Made by a program: the position numbers and the translations under genes. The notes under the pieces are model-generated. The model had not been told where the DNA came from. It was given only the letters and a program-made list of their open reading frames with translations, and did not search any database. Of a stretch of DNA of 64,000 nt, positions 46,342 to 56,754 are shown piece by piece. The stretch is taken from NCBI GenBank assembly GCA_035476575.1, contig DATILL010000085.1, forward strand, positions 3,377 to 67,376, written 5' to 3'. Numbering within the stretch: the first letter of the stretch is position 1; each line of letters starts with the position of its first letter. The stretch comes from DATILL01 sp035476575 (GTDB lineage: Bacteria > Actinomycetota > Actinomycetes > Mycobacteriales > JACQDL01).

Positions 46342-47045
46342 CGCTCGCGGCCTCGCAGGAACGCGCGCACCGCCTCACGCGCCCGGTGCCGGATCTCTGG
46401 GCCGTGGGTGAAGGCGGCGACGTCGTACTCCAGGTCCCCGAGCACGTCGGCGGACCGGCGGTTCAGCGCGGGATCGGTGCAGCCCCACGCCACTGGCCAG
46501 CTCATGCCGCGGAAGTTGGTCACCGCGTCTCCGGTGATCAGCACCCCGGACGGTTGGTGCAGCAGGGACACGTGCCCGGGCGTGTGGCCGGGGGTGTGCA
46601 CGACCCGCAGGCCGCCCTTGAGCACGTCGCCGTCCCGGAACTCCTCGGCCACCAGCACCTTCGGCAGCTTCCGCGGGGCGAGCCGGGCGAAGACCCGCGC
46701 GGCGGTGCTGGGCTGGTGGGTCCGCGGCGTCCGGCCGTCACGCAGGTACACGGCCTCCCGCTCGTGCGAGAGCACCGCCGCGCCGGTCTCGCGCAGCACC
46801 CTGCCCAGCGACCCGACATGGTCGACGTGGGCATGCGTGACGATGATCCGGTGCACGTCGGACGGCCGGGCGCCGACCGCGGCGAGGCCAGCCAGGATCC
46901 GTCCGGTCGCCCACCTCAGCCCCGTGTCCACCAGCGTGATCGAGCTGTCGGCCTCACGCAGCACAACCGTGTTGACAAGATTGGCCGGCATCGTAGGTAT
47001 CCGCCACACGTGCTCGGCGAGCTGCACTACGATCTTTCGCGCCAC
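46338..47045 (-). CDS. metallo-beta-lactamase-fold hydrolase
   Basis: This 235-residue protein starts at a GTG with GGAGGTGG 4 nt upstream. The zinc motif is THAHVDH (H71, H73, D75, H76). Further metal ligands are in VVHTPGHTPGHVSLL and LITGDAVTNFRG, with a late FTHGPEI histidine. The sequence ITLVDTGLRWATGRILAGLA is usual for small glyoxalase-II-like or quorum-lactonase-like members. Substrate is unknown. It is the first gene of the leftward operon ending in thiolase. Only 36 bp separate its start from that of cbs on the other strand. Confidence 0.9.
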   Translation of the reverse strand: MARKIVVQLAEHVWRIPTMPANLVNTVVLREADSSITLVDTGLRWATGRILAGLAAVGARPSDVHRIIVTHAHVDHVGSLGRVLRETGAAVLSHEREAVYLRDGRTPRTHQPSTAARVFARLAPRKLPKVLVAEEFRDGDVLKGGLRVVHTPGHTPGHVSLLHQPSGVLITGDAVTNFRGMSWPVAWGCTDPALNRRSADVLGDLEYDVAAFTHGPEIRHRAREAVRAFLRGRER

Positions 47046-47081
47046 AGCGCCACCTCCTTGGATGAGGCTAGCCTGTGCCTC

Positions 47082-48452
<1,371 letters not shown>

Positions 48453-48769
48453 CACCGCACCCCCGATCCGCCCCGGCCCACGTCCGTGTTCGCGCGTCCC
48501 TGTAGTCCCTGCGTCCCGCGATCCCGAGCCGGCGTCTCGGACCGCGACCCCGATGCCGACCGCAACGTTCCGCGATTAGTGCATCCCACCCCCCAGTTTT
48601 GCGCGAGTAGTGGGCTCCGGTCCAACAAGTTTCATCACTCGTGCGTGTTTGCCGAACTAGTTTTCGGAGAGTTGCCGACCACCGGGACGGGTCGTGGACG
48701 GCTTCGGGACGGTCGGCGGCCAGCGGGTCGGCGCGTGCCGGCCGGGACGTGGGCAGTAGCCTCGGCGGC
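48453..48769. other. 317-nt intergenic region between cbs and metB
   Basis: No gene or known riboswitch was recognised. The middle (48585-48665) is clearly less GC-rich than its surroundings (CCCAGTTTTGCGCG, CAAGTTTCATCACTCG, CGAACTAGTTTTCGG) and probably holds the metB promoter. I looked for SAM-responsive leader signatures and did not find one I could support. Confidence 0.5.
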
Positions 48770-49906
48770 ATGAGCGGCTTCGAGACCCGTGCCATCCATG
48801 CCGGCCAGGAGCCCGACCCGGGCACCGGCTCCGTCGTCGTCCCGATCTACGCGACGTCGACGTACAAGCAGGACGGCGTGGGCGGGGTGCGCGGCGGCTA
48901 CGAGTACAGCCGCAGCGCCAACCCGACCCGAACCGCCCTGGAGACCTGCCTGGCCGCGCTGGAGGGCGGGGAGCACGGGTTGGCGTTTGCCTCCGGGCTG
49001 GCCGCCGAGGACTGCCTCCTCCATGCCGCGCTGGCGCCCGGTGACCACGTCATCCTCCCGGACGACGCCTACGGCGGCACCTTCCGGCTGTTCGCCCGGG
49101 TGCTGGCCAGGTGGGGCGTGGCCTACGACCCGGTCCCGCTGTCCGACCTGGCCGCCGTGCGGGCCGCGATCCGGCCGACCACCCGGCTGGTCTGGTGTGA
49201 GACCCCGACCAACCCACTGCTCGGCATCGCCGACATCACCGCGCTGGCCGGCCTGGCGCACGAGCACGGGGCGCTGCTTGTCGTCGACAACACCTTCGCC
49301 TCGCCGTACCTGCAGCAGCCGCTCGCGCTCGGCGCCGACGTGGTGGTGCATTCGACGACCAAGTACCTCGGCGGGCACTCCGACGTGATCGGCGGCGCGC
49401 TGGTGCTCGACGACAGCAGGCTGGCCGAGAACTTGCGGTTCCACCAGAACGCCATGGGTGGCGTGCCCGGGCCGTTCGACTGCTGGCTGGTGCTGCGCGG
49501 TGTCAAGACCCTGGGCGTGCGGATGGACCGGCACTGCGCGAACGCCGAGCGGGTCGCGGCCATGCTGCGGGCGCATCCGGCGGTGGACCGGGTGCTGTAT
49601 CCCGGGCTGCCCGAGCACCCCGGCCACGAGGTCGCGGCCAAGCAGATGCGCGGGTACGGCGGGATGATGTCGTTCACCCTGCGTGGCGGCGAGCCGGCGG
49701 CGCTGGCGGTGTGCGAGCGGACCGAGGTGTTCACCTTGGGTGAGTCTCTGGGCGGGGTGGAGTCGCTGATCGAGCATCCGGGCCGGATGACGCACCTGTC
49801 GGTGGCCGGATCGCCGCTGGAGGTGCCGGCCGACCTGGTCCGACTCTCTGTCGGCATCGAGCTGGTAGACGACCTGGTCGCCGACCTGTGCCAGGCGCTG
49901 GGCTGA
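48770..49906 (+). CDS. metB: cystathionine gamma-synthase/lyase
   Basis: This 378-residue PLP enzyme of the Cys/Met-metabolism family starts MSGFETRAIHAGQEPDPGTG. It contains YEYSRSANPTRTALE, the PLP-binding lysine in VVHSTTKYLGGHSDV (K198), and SLGGVESLIEHPGRMTHLSV near the end. MetB forms cystathionine from activated homoserine and cysteine. Close relatives run the reverse gamma-lyase step, and the sequence alone does not separate them. Downstream of cbs, the lyase direction (homocysteine to cysteine) is equally plausible. Confidence 0.93.
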   Translation: MSGFETRAIHAGQEPDPGTGSVVVPIYATSTYKQDGVGGVRGGYEYSRSANPTRTALETCLAALEGGEHGLAFASGLAAEDCLLHAALAPGDHVILPDDAYGGTFRLFARVLARWGVAYDPVPLSDLAAVRAAIRPTTRLVWCETPTNPLLGIADITALAGLAHEHGALLVVDNTFASPYLQQPLALGADVVVHSTTKYLGGHSDVIGGALVLDDSRLAENLRFHQNAMGGVPGPFDCWLVLRGVKTLGVRMDRHCANAERVAAMLRAHPAVDRVLYPGLPEHPGHEVAAKQMRGYGGMMSFTLRGGEPAALAVCERTEVFTLGESLGGVESLIEHPGRMTHLSVAGSPLEVPADLVRLSVGIELVDDLVADLCQALG

Positions 49907-49947
49907 CCAGCCGGGCTGACTCAGTGGCGCGGCCTTGGTGGCTCGGC

Positions 49948-50283
49948 CTAGCCGCGGCCGTCCACCGGGGCGGGCATCGGGTGCAGCCGGTCGGTGTCCA
50001 CGCAGCCGGCCAGCACCGGGCTGCGTGGGCTGACCACCGCGCCGGCCACCGTGTCGGCCGGGCCGCCCCGCGCGCCGCCGGTGACCTCGATCCCGACGCC
50101 GTACACCGCGAACGACACCCCGACCGGCTGCGCCTGCACCCAGCTCTGCTCGGCTGGACAGCCCGCACCACCAGGGCCGGAACGAACCGCGACCAGTGTG
50201 ACGGCCGCGGCGGTCGCCAGCACGGCGAGGCTCGCCAGCATGGTGTTGCGGGCCAGTCGCGGTGGGCGTTCGGCGGCACTCAT
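49948..50283 (-). CDS. small secreted or membrane-anchored hypothetical protein
   Basis: The 111-residue reading starts MSAAERPPRLARNTMLASLA. One hydrophobic helix lies at about 14-34 (TMLASLAVLATAAAVTLVAV). The extracytoplasmic part has two cysteines (GGAGCPAEQSW, LAGCVDTDRL) that could form a disulphide, and a central beta-like stretch (VGVSFAVYGVGIEVTGG). I do not recognise the family. It is convergent with metB and follows a small membrane protein gene in the same direction. Confidence 0.6.
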   Translation of the reverse strand: MSAAERPPRLARNTMLASLAVLATAAAVTLVAVRSGPGGAGCPAEQSWVQAQPVGVSFAVYGVGIEVTGGARGGPADTVAGAVVSPRSPVLAGCVDTDRLHPMPAPVDGRG

Positions 50284-50350
50284 CCCCACAACGGTAACCG
50301 CTCGGCCGCCGTCCTGAGGATCTTGGTCCAGCGTGTCGGTGATTGAGCCG

Positions 50351-50776
50351 CTACGGCTTGTAGACCATCAGCACGGTGATGACCAGCAGCAGCAGGCTGA
50401 CCACGCCGCCCAGCGCGGCCAGCCTGCCGGCCAACGGCGCGGCCGGCTTGCCCGCGTCGGCCAGCTCGACGGCCTTGGCCAGGGCCGGCACCAGGAGGCC
50501 GATGACCAGCCCGAAGGCCACGAGGTACAGCAGCAGCGAGGCAACCACCCAGCCGTCGGTGATCGAGTAGCCTTTGCCCTCGCCGCGCAGCATGGACACG
50601 CCGAAGAACGCCACTGCCAGCGAGCCCCAGCCGTAGACCTTCACCGTGCGCGCGGTGCTCCGCAGGGCGCCTGGGTCGCCGGTACGGGCGTACCGCCCGG
50701 CCGTCGTTACCGCGGCGGCCAGCGGCCCAGCCAGGAAGATCGCCGTGATCAGGTGCAGAAGCAGCAGGAAACGCAT
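50351..50776 (-). CDS. four-helix membrane protein (DUF2269-like)
   Basis: This 141-residue protein starts MRFLLLLHLITAIFLAGPLA. It has four hydrophobic segments: 2-24, 47-62 (VYGWGSLAVAFFGVSM), 76-98 (VVASLLLYLVAFGLVIGLLV) and 120-139 (LGGVVSLLLLVITVLMVYKP). The histidine in the first helix and the overall plan resemble DUF2269 and CopD-like membrane proteins. Function is unknown. It lies 67 nt upstream of the small secreted protein gene. On its other side repeat cluster F separates it from ilvA. Confidence 0.75.
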   Translation of the reverse strand: MRFLLLLHLITAIFLAGPLAAAVTTAGRYARTGDPGALRSTARTVKVYGWGSLAVAFFGVSMLRGEGKGYSITDGWVVASLLLYLVAFGLVIGLLVPALAKAVELADAGKPAAPLAGRLAALGGVVSLLLLVITVLMVYKP

Positions 50777-50816
50777 GACGGTAGGCTACCTACCGACCCG
50801 CCCGCCCCCTCTCCTG

Positions 50817-50950
50817 GTGTGGTCACCTCTCGGCGTTGTGGTGACCTGTCGTTGTCCGCGTCGCCCGTGTGGTCACCTGTCGGCGTTGTGGTGACCTGTT
50901 GTTGGTCCGCGACCCCGATAGGTCACCTGTCGGCGTTGTGGTGACCTATG
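50817..50950. repeat. GGTSACC palindromic repeat cluster F
   Basis: Six cores occur, all in the TGTGGTCACCT / GTTGTGGTGACCT orientation. They are organised as three direct units with variable spacers (CCGCGTCGCC, TCCGCGACCCC). It fills the gap between the divergent DUF2269-like and ilvA genes, ending about 55 nt before the ilvA start. Unlike clusters A-C and E, no inverted unit is present, so no long hairpin is expected. Confidence 0.9.
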
Positions 50951-51004
50951 GGGTTTCCGGGGTGGGCTGGGTGGTGGGCCGGGCGTGCGTGCGACGATGG
51001 CTCG

Positions 51005-52213
51005 GTGGCCCTGGTGAGCGTCGACGACGTGGACCGTGCCCGCACGCTGCTGGACGGCGTCGTCCGACGTACGCCGCTGGAAGGATCGCGCGTGCTCGGC
51101 GAGCGGGTCGGCGGCCCGGTGCTGCTCAAGTGCGAGAACCTCCAGCGCACCGGCTCGTTCAAGGTCCGCGGCGCCTACGTGCGGATCTCCCGGCTGTCCG
51201 CCGCCGAGCGGGCACGCGGCGTGGTAGCGGCCAGCGCGGGCAACCACGCCCAGGGTGTCGCGCTCGCCGCCCGGCTCGTCGGCACCTCGGCCACCGTCTG
51301 CATGCCCCGGGTCTCGTCGTTGCCGAAGATCGAGGCGACCAAGGGGTACGGCGCCAGCGTGACGCTGGTCGGTGACACGATGGACGAGGCACTGCTGGCC
51401 GCCCGGGAGCACGCCGCCGAGTATGGCGCGGTGCTCATCCACCCGTTCGACCACCCGGACGTGATCGCGGGCCAGGGCACCGTCGGGCTGGAGATCCTGG
51501 AGCAGTGCCCGGACGTGCGTACGGTCGTGGTGGCCATCGGCGGCGGCGGGCTGGTCTCGGGCATCGCCGCCGCGGTCAAGGCCACCAAGCCGGACGTGCG
51601 GATCGTCGGGGTGCAGGCCGAGGGTGCCGCGACGTACCCCTCCTCGCTGGCGGCCGGACACCCGGTCCGGCTGGCCAAGCTGGCGACGATGGCGGACGGG
51701 ATCGCTATCGGCTGTCCCGGCGACCTGACCTTCGCGCACGTGCGTGCGCTGGTCGACCAGGTGGTCACGGTCGGTGAGGAGGAGCTGGCTCGGGCGCTGC
51801 TGTTCTGCCTGGAACGGACCAAGCTGATGGTCGAGCCGGCCGGGGCGGCGTCGGTGGCGGCGGTGCTCGCCGAGCCGCGCCGGTTCGAGCCGCCGGTGGT
51901 CGCGGTGCTCTCCGGCGGGAACATCGACCCGCTGCTGCTGCTCAAGGTGATTCAGCGGGGCATGGCCGCGGGCGGGCGGTACCTGTCCTTCCAGCTCCGG
52001 ATCCCGGACCGGCCGGGTGAGCTGGCCCGGCTGCTCGTCCTGCTGGCCGAGCACGGTGCAAACCTGCTCGACGTCGAGCACTCACGCACCGGGCCGCGGT
52101 TGCACCTCGGCGAGGTCGAGGTCAGGTTGTCGGTGGAGACCCGCGGCGAGGCGCACTGCGACGAGCTGTTCGCCGCGCTGCGTGACGCCGGTCACATCCT
52201 GGTCTTCGGCTGA
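51005..52213 (+). CDS. ilvA: threonine ammonia-lyase (threonine dehydratase)
   Basis: This 402-residue PLP enzyme has the lysine in LQRTGSFKVRGAYVRI (K53), ASAGNHAQGVALAARLVGTS, the glycine loop AIGGGGLVSGIAAAVK and LSGGNIDPLLL. A C-terminal ACT domain (about 325-402) starts RYLSFQLRIPDRPGELARLL. It deaminates threonine to 2-oxobutyrate. The single ACT domain of about 75 residues is typical of the TdcB/IlvA-short form found in actinomycetes. GTG 51005 was chosen; GTG 51014 is possible. Confidence 0.94.
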   Translation: MALVSVDDVDRARTLLDGVVRRTPLEGSRVLGERVGGPVLLKCENLQRTGSFKVRGAYVRISRLSAAERARGVVAASAGNHAQGVALAARLVGTSATVCMPRVSSLPKIEATKGYGASVTLVGDTMDEALLAAREHAAEYGAVLIHPFDHPDVIAGQGTVGLEILEQCPDVRTVVVAIGGGGLVSGIAAAVKATKPDVRIVGVQAEGAATYPSSLAAGHPVRLAKLATMADGIAIGCPGDLTFAHVRALVDQVVTVGEEELARALLFCLERTKLMVEPAGAASVAAVLAEPRRFEPPVVAVLSGGNIDPLLLLKVIQRGMAAGGRYLSFQLRIPDRPGELARLLVLLAEHGANLLDVEHSRTGPRLHLGEVEVRLSVETRGEAHCDELFAALRDAGHILVFG

Positions 52214-52455
52214 GACGGTCCTCGGCTGAGACGGTGTTCAGCCGAGTGGCTGGCCCTTCGATACGGTGGGCTAGTCAGCCGGGGTGACGGTGGCTGGCCC
52301 CGGTGGCTCATTTCCAGCGCGTGTGAGCAGGCCGCGTCACGGTGCGTGTGGCGTGTCACTCTCAATGGATGAGCTGACCGGCGCAGAACGCTGCCGATAT
52401 GGACATAACCACGATAGGCGCCACGATAGACGTAACCAGCTGTGGAGGTGGTCGG

Positions 52456-53247
52456 GTGAGACGCCGACCGGTCGTAGGGGTGACGGGATATCTGGTAGGC
52501 GCGGAATCGGCCAGTGCCGCCGGATACGGTCCACGGGATCTCGCCGTGTTCGCCAAGACATACTGCGTCTGGGTGGCGGCGTACGGGATGATCCCCGTCC
52601 TGCTGACGGACTGCGTCGGCATACCGGACAGCCTCGACCTGGTCGACGCCGTCGTGCTCACTGGTGGCAGTGACATCGATCCGGCCTGGTACGGCGCCGA
52701 GCGGCATCCGCTGGTCGCCCCGCCCACACCCGAACGGGACCGGTTCGAGATGGGGCTCACCGACCTCGCGCTGGAGCGGGGGATGCCGGTGCTCGGCATC
52801 TGCCGCGGCCTGCAGGTTCTCAACGTCGTCTGCGGTGGCACGCTGCACCAGCACCTGCCGGACCTACCCGGCGCCATCACGCACAGCAACGAGTGGCGCA
52901 CCGGTGAACGGGATCGGGCGGCGTGGTGGACGCTGGCCGAGCACGAGATCGAGGTTAGCGACACGGGGCTGCGCCGGTACACAGGCCGACGGTTGACCAC
53001 GAACACGTTCCATCACCAGGCGGTCGACCGGGTCGGCGACGGGTTGGCGGTGACGGCGCGCTGCTCTGATGATGGCGTGGTCGAGGCGCTGGTCGGGGTG
53101 GACCGGCCGGTGCTCGGCGTGCAGTGGCATCCGGAGATGCACCGCCGCGATGAGCGGGCCGGTCAGGCGCCGTTCCGGTGGTTGGCCGACGAGCTCGGAG
53201 CCAGTGTCACCGAGCCACAATCCGGGCGAGTAGCTGCAGCCCGATAA
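52456..53247 (+). CDS. class I glutamine amidotransferase-like hydrolase (gamma-glutamyl-GABA hydrolase type)
   Basis: This 263-residue protein starts at a GTG with GGAGGTGG upstream. It opens RRRPVVGVTGYLVGAES and has VVLTGGSDIDPAWYG (oxyanion region). The nucleophile is Cys116 in VLGICRGLQVLNVVCGG, and the catalytic His/Glu pair is in LGVQWHPEMH (H225, E227). This is the peptidase C26/PuuD family that hydrolyses gamma-glutamyl amides such as gamma-glutamyl-GABA. No putrescine-pathway gene is adjacent. Its end overlaps the convergent next gene by 41 bp. The upstream 242 nt contain a 16-nt-period duplication after the ilvA stop. Confidence 0.9.
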   Translation: MRRRPVVGVTGYLVGAESASAAGYGPRDLAVFAKTYCVWVAAYGMIPVLLTDCVGIPDSLDLVDAVVLTGGSDIDPAWYGAERHPLVAPPTPERDRFEMGLTDLALERGMPVLGICRGLQVLNVVCGGTLHQHLPDLPGAITHSNEWRTGERDRAAWWTLAEHEIEVSDTGLRRYTGRRLTTNTFHHQAVDRVGDGLAVTARCSDDGVVEALVGVDRPVLGVQWHPEMHRRDERAGQAPFRWLADELGASVTEPQSGRVAAAR

Positions 53248-53986
53248 GGATCAGGATCGCGTAGACGACCCACCGCCCGGCGGAGCCGCGGTTGGTCCGC
53301 CGACGTTGGAAGCGGGCGAACAGCTCGGCCAGCTCCGGCGCGGCGCCGGTCGGTGCGGCGGTCTTGGTCGACTGGGTCTGGCGGACCGGCTCCCAGCCGA
53401 ACAGTTGCGGCTCCTGCTGGCGTTGCAGCCGCCCCAGCCTCTGCCGCTGAGTGTCCTGTCCCTGAGTGTCCTGCCGCTGGCCTCTCGGACGCAGTACTCC
53501 GGGCCACGGCACGGCGGGCGCGCGGCGAGGCCTGCGGGCCGGCTGGAGCGACGAGACCCGACGCCAGCCTCGACCCGCCGGCACCGTGGGCGGAGACCAG
53601 CCGCGCGGCAGGCCCGCGGAGATCCGGCCGGTGCCCGGTGTCATGCCGGGCGACTGCGGGGAGTGTGCGTCGGCCAGGTCGGAAAGGGCTGCGTCCTCGT
53701 CCGGCACTGTGAACGGCGGTGGAGACGTCACCGCGACCGGTCCAGTATCGATGATGCCCAGGTCGATAGTGCCTAGCTCGACGGTGCCCAGGTCCGATGG
53801 GGAGAGGGTCATAGGCGAGGCACCGAGGGTGTCCGATGTGCCACCATCCGGCCCGGCCGGACGCGGCGCGTCAATGTCGGTTTCGGCTGGCGTGGCCAAG
53901 GCGTCACCAAACGCCGCGATCGGATCACCCAGCCTGGCCAGCGGTTCGCTCGGTGCCGAGGTAAGCGCATCGCGGTATGGCTCCAT
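53207..53986 (-). CDS. tail-anchored hypothetical protein with disordered N-terminus
   Basis: The 259-residue reading starts MEPYRDALTSAPSEPLARLG. About 200 residues are Pro/Ser/Thr/Asp-rich with short repeats (LGTVELGTIDLGIIDTG; RQDTQGQDTQRQRLGRLQRQ). The last 22 residues are one hydrophobic helix (GRWVVYAILILIGLQLLARI). It looks like a tail-anchored membrane protein facing the cytoplasm. Family is unknown. An upstream ATG at 54031 would add 15 residues. A 15-nt direct repeat in the coding sequence (CTGAGTGTCCTGTCC-like) encodes the QDTQ repeats. Confidence 0.6.
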   Translation of the reverse strand: MEPYRDALTSAPSEPLARLGDPIAAFGDALATPAETDIDAPRPAGPDGGTSDTLGASPMTLSPSDLGTVELGTIDLGIIDTGPVAVTSPPPFTVPDEDAALSDLADAHSPQSPGMTPGTGRISAGLPRGWSPPTVPAGRGWRRVSSLQPARRPRRAPAVPWPGVLRPRGQRQDTQGQDTQRQRLGRLQRQQEPQLFGWEPVRQTQSTKTAAPTGAAPELAELFARFQRRRTNRGSAGRWVVYAILILIGLQLLARIVAR

Positions 53987-54045
53987 ACCGGACAGCCTGC
54001 CAGAGTCTCCCGTTGGTGGGTATGCGGACATTTGCCCGCCACAGC

Positions 54046-54717
54046 TCACTCTGGGTCGGCGCGGCGCTGGTCCATTGTCCTGTCGTCACGGCACATGCGG
54101 GCGAGGATGTCCAGGCGCTGGTAGATGGCGGTGGCCTGTGGTGCGGTCAGGGTGGCGGTGAGCTGGGCCATGCCGTCCTCGACCGGGTATACCACCACCT
54201 TCCGTTCGGCCTTGGCCCGCTGGTGCCGGGCGCGGGCGCCGTGCGGGTCGGTCTTGAGGACCGCGCGGCGGACGGCCTGGCGGAGCCGCGGCCCGGTCCG
54301 GTCCGCTCCGGTGGGCGGGACCTTGTCCTCCACGGCGCGGGCGTGCTCGGGTGAGAGCGGGTGGGTCAGCTCCTCCACCACCCGCGCCTTGTGCAGGTCG
54401 ACCTCGCCGCGTTCTATCGCTGCCAGGGTGTCGGGCAGCCGCTCGACCAGCGCCTGGGCGAACCAGAGCCGGTTGCTGGCGGCGTTACGGGTGATGCCCA
54501 GCTCGATCGCGACCTCATCAGTGCCCCACCGCGCCAGCGGCCTGACCGAGCGGCACTCGGCGAACCGCACGTACAGCCGTGCCTGCCGTGCCTGAACAGC
54601 CGCCGCCACCCGCTCCAGGTCGTGAGCAGCATCAAGGCACTGCTCGGCGTCCAGCCCGTCAACACTGACCGCGAACACCGCGGCCAGCGCCTTGCCGGGA
54701 GAGGAGGGGTCAGACAC
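54046..54717 (-). CDS. truncated DUF222 protein lacking the HNH domain
   Basis: The 223-residue reading starts SDPSSPGKALAAVFAVSVDG from a GTG. It covers the DUF222 helical region (LDAEQCLDAAHDLERVAAAV, GTDEVAIELGITRNAASNRL, ELTHPLSPEHARAVEDKVPP, RARHQRAKAERKVVVYPVED) and stops at RRTMDQRRADPE. The paralogue at 32839-34021 continues beyond this point into the CxxC-HNH nuclease domain. No HNH remnant follows in the 50 nt before the neighbouring gene, so the 3' half is deleted. It is probably a non-functional remnant, although the remaining frame is open. Confidence 0.75.
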   Translation of the reverse strand: MSDPSSPGKALAAVFAVSVDGLDAEQCLDAAHDLERVAAAVQARQARLYVRFAECRSVRPLARWGTDEVAIELGITRNAASNRLWFAQALVERLPDTLAAIERGEVDLHKARVVEELTHPLSPEHARAVEDKVPPTGADRTGPRLRQAVRRAVLKTDPHGARARHQRAKAERKVVVYPVEDGMAQLTATLTAPQATAIYQRLDILARMCRDDRTMDQRRADPE

Positions 54718-55000
54718 GTGTTCGTTCTCCCCGACGGGCCGCGACAGCTCAACCCCACAGCACCCGAAAAACGGGCTGAACTTCCGGCGCAAGGAGCCAC
54801 CCACGCAAAGCGACCCGGGAAACAAACCGAACCGAGAACCCAAGGCCTCTCCGTCGGCGTCGCCTTTATCCCAACGCGACCACAGCGCAAACCGAGCCAG
54901 GAACAAACCAGCCAGGCACTCGCCGCCGCCTTTACCCCACCGAAACCACAAAGCGCCAGAAAGGCCCGGGAGACCACGTCAAGCCCGCGGCCCACCTCGA
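54718..55000 (-). repeat. conserved leader upstream of DUF222 gene, copy 2
   Basis: This gene-free stretch matches 34022-34292 in blocks. They are CACGTGTTCGTTCTCCCC by the start, ACGCAAAGCGACCCGGG, CCGTCGGCGTCGCCTTTATC, and a second CTTTACCCCACCG about 65 nt on. Paired TGGGATAAAG-type motifs (gene orientation) are the most conserved part. Confidence 0.6.
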
Positions 55001-55026
55001 TCACCACGCTTTGATCTCAAACAGGA

Positions 55027-56190
55027 TCAGAGGTTGCCACGTCGCGCCTGCTCCCGTTCGATCGCCTCGAACAAAGCCTTGAAGTTGCCCTTCCCAAAAC
55101 CCAACGACCCATGCCGCTCGATCAGCTCGAAAAACACGGTCGGCCGGTCCTGCACCGGCCTTGTGAAGATCTGCAACAGATACCCGTCCTCGTCCCGGTC
55201 GGCCAGGATCCGCAGCTCGCGTAGCGTGTCGATCGGCACCCGGGTGTCGCCCACCCACTCGCCGAGCGCGTCGTAGTAGGTCTCCGGCGCCTCGAGAAAC
55301 TCCACGCCCATCTCCCGCATCGCCCGCACGCTGCCCACGATGTCGCCGGTGGCCAGCGCGATGTGCTGCACCCCCGGCCCGCCGTAGGACTCCAGGTACT
55401 CGTCGATCTGCGACCTCCGCTTCCCCGGGGCCGGCTCGTTGAGCGGGAACTTCACCCGGTGGTTGCCGTTCGCCACGACCTTCGACATCAGTGCGGAGTA
55501 CTCGGTGGCGATGTCGTCTCCGATGAACTCCTTAAGGTTGGAAAATCCCATCACCCGGTGGTAAAACGTCACCCACTGGTCCATCTGGCCAAGCTCGACA
55601 TTGCCGACACAATGGTCGATCGCCTGGAAGTACCGGGCTGGATGGTGGGCCGGCCGGCCGGCGAAGACCGGCCCGGTGGCGACGAACCCAGGCAGGAACA
55701 CCCCGCGGTAACCGGAGCGGTCGATCAGGCTGTGCCGGGTTTCGCCGTACGTCGCGATGGCCGCGATCCGCACCGTGCCAAGGTTGTCGGTCAGGTCGGC
55801 CGGCCCGGCCAGCACGGTGGCGCCGTGCGCGGCGGCGTACCGCACCGCCCGGTCGACGTTCGGCACCGCCAACGCGAGGTCGGTCACGCCGTCGCCGTGC
55901 GCGGCGACGTGCCGGCCGAGCTCGGTGCCGGCCCGTACCTCGGCGGACAGCACGAACCGGGCGCTGCCCGACGCCAGCAGGTACTCCGCCCGGTCGGGCT
56001 GGCCGGTCTCCGGCCCGCGGTAGGCCACGACCGTCATGCCGAACGCGGAGGAGTAGTAGTGCGCCGCCTGCCTGGCGTTGCCCACCGCGAAGCGCACATG
56101 GTCCAGGCCGGTGACCGGGAACGGGTCGGCGGACAGGTCGTGCGCGACGGCACCGACCAGCGCGTCGACGTCCGGGATGAGCTCGGTCAT
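55027..56190 (-). CDS. hpd: 4-hydroxyphenylpyruvate dioxygenase
   Basis: This 387-residue protein has two vicinal-oxygen-chelate halves. Iron ligands are in YFQAIDHCVGNVELGQMDQW (His), GGPGVQHIALATGDIVGSVR (His) and TVFFELIERHGSLGFGKGNF (Glu). The last motif, with GKGNFKALFEAIEREQARRG, is diagnostic for HPPD over hydroxymandelate synthase. It makes homogentisate from 4-hydroxyphenylpyruvate in tyrosine breakdown. ATG 56190 was chosen because GGAGCG lies upstream; ATG 56217 is in frame. Homogentisate pathway partners are not adjacent. Confidence 0.95.
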   Translation of the reverse strand: MTELIPDVDALVGAVAHDLSADPFPVTGLDHVRFAVGNARQAAHYYSSAFGMTVVAYRGPETGQPDRAEYLLASGSARFVLSAEVRAGTELGRHVAAHGDGVTDLALAVPNVDRAVRYAAAHGATVLAGPADLTDNLGTVRIAAIATYGETRHSLIDRSGYRGVFLPGFVATGPVFAGRPAHHPARYFQAIDHCVGNVELGQMDQWVTFYHRVMGFSNLKEFIGDDIATEYSALMSKVVANGNHRVKFPLNEPAPGKRRSQIDEYLESYGGPGVQHIALATGDIVGSVRAMREMGVEFLEAPETYYDALGEWVGDTRVPIDTLRELRILADRDEDGYLLQIFTRPVQDRPTVFFELIERHGSLGFGKGNFKALFEAIEREQARRGNL

Positions 56191-56256
56191 GCTTGCAGCG
56201 TCGCTCCGACTGGCCATGTTGCGCAAACGGGTGTTTCGCAGGCGGGCGGCGCGGTG

Positions 56257-56754
56257 TCAGCCGGAGTACGGCTCGGCGGTCAGCAGGGTGACCGAGATGA
56301 TTGCGCCGGTCGGCGTCTCGTACTTGCGCGTGTCACCTACCACCGCGCCGGTCAGTGCCTTGCCAAGGGGGGACTGGGGGGAGTACACCTCAATGTCCGC
56401 GGTCGCGGTCTCCTCACGCGAGCCGATCAGGAACGTCTCCGTGTCGCCATCGTCGTAGCGCACCGTCACGACCATGCCCGGCCCGCCGACTCCCGCCCTG
56501 GTGGGCGGCTCGCCGACCTTGGCGTTGCGCAGCATGTCCTGAAGCTGCCGGATCCGAGCCTCCTGCTTGCCCTGCTCCTCCCTCGCGGCGTGGTAGCCGC
56601 CGTTCTCCTTCAGGTCGCCCTCCTCGCGCCGCTCGTTGATCTCCGCAGCCACGATGGGACGGTTCTTGATGAGCTCTGCCAGCTCGGACTCGAGCCGGTC
56701 GTGCGCCTCCTGGGTGAGCCAGGTAACCGGGCTCATGTTGTCCGTCGTCGACAC
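56257..56754 (-). CDS. greA: transcription elongation factor GreA
   Basis: This 165-residue protein has an N-terminal coiled coil (EAHDRLESELAELIKNRPIV) containing the acidic tip INERREEGDLKENGGYHAAR, whose D and E residues enter the RNA polymerase secondary channel. The C-terminal FKBP-like domain ends SPLGKALTGAVVGDTRKYET and PTGAIISVTLL. It rescues backtracked polymerase by stimulating transcript cleavage. The GTG start has AAGGAG 7 nt upstream. The final loop 'SPQSPLGKALTGAVVGD' is the usual GreA signature. Confidence 0.96.
   Translation of the reverse strand: MSTTDNMSPVTWLTQEAHDRLESELAELIKNRPIVAAEINERREEGDLKENGGYHAAREEQGKQEARIRQLQDMLRNAKVGEPPTRAGVGGPGMVVTVRYDDGDTETFLIGSREETATADIEVYSPQSPLGKALTGAVVGDTRKYETPTGAIISVTLLTAEPYSG

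Noticed and set aside
48453..48769. SAM- or methionine-responsive riboswitch upstream of metB
   Set aside because: The region is long and less GC-rich, but I could not lay out any known SAM riboswitch core; a covariance-model search would decide.
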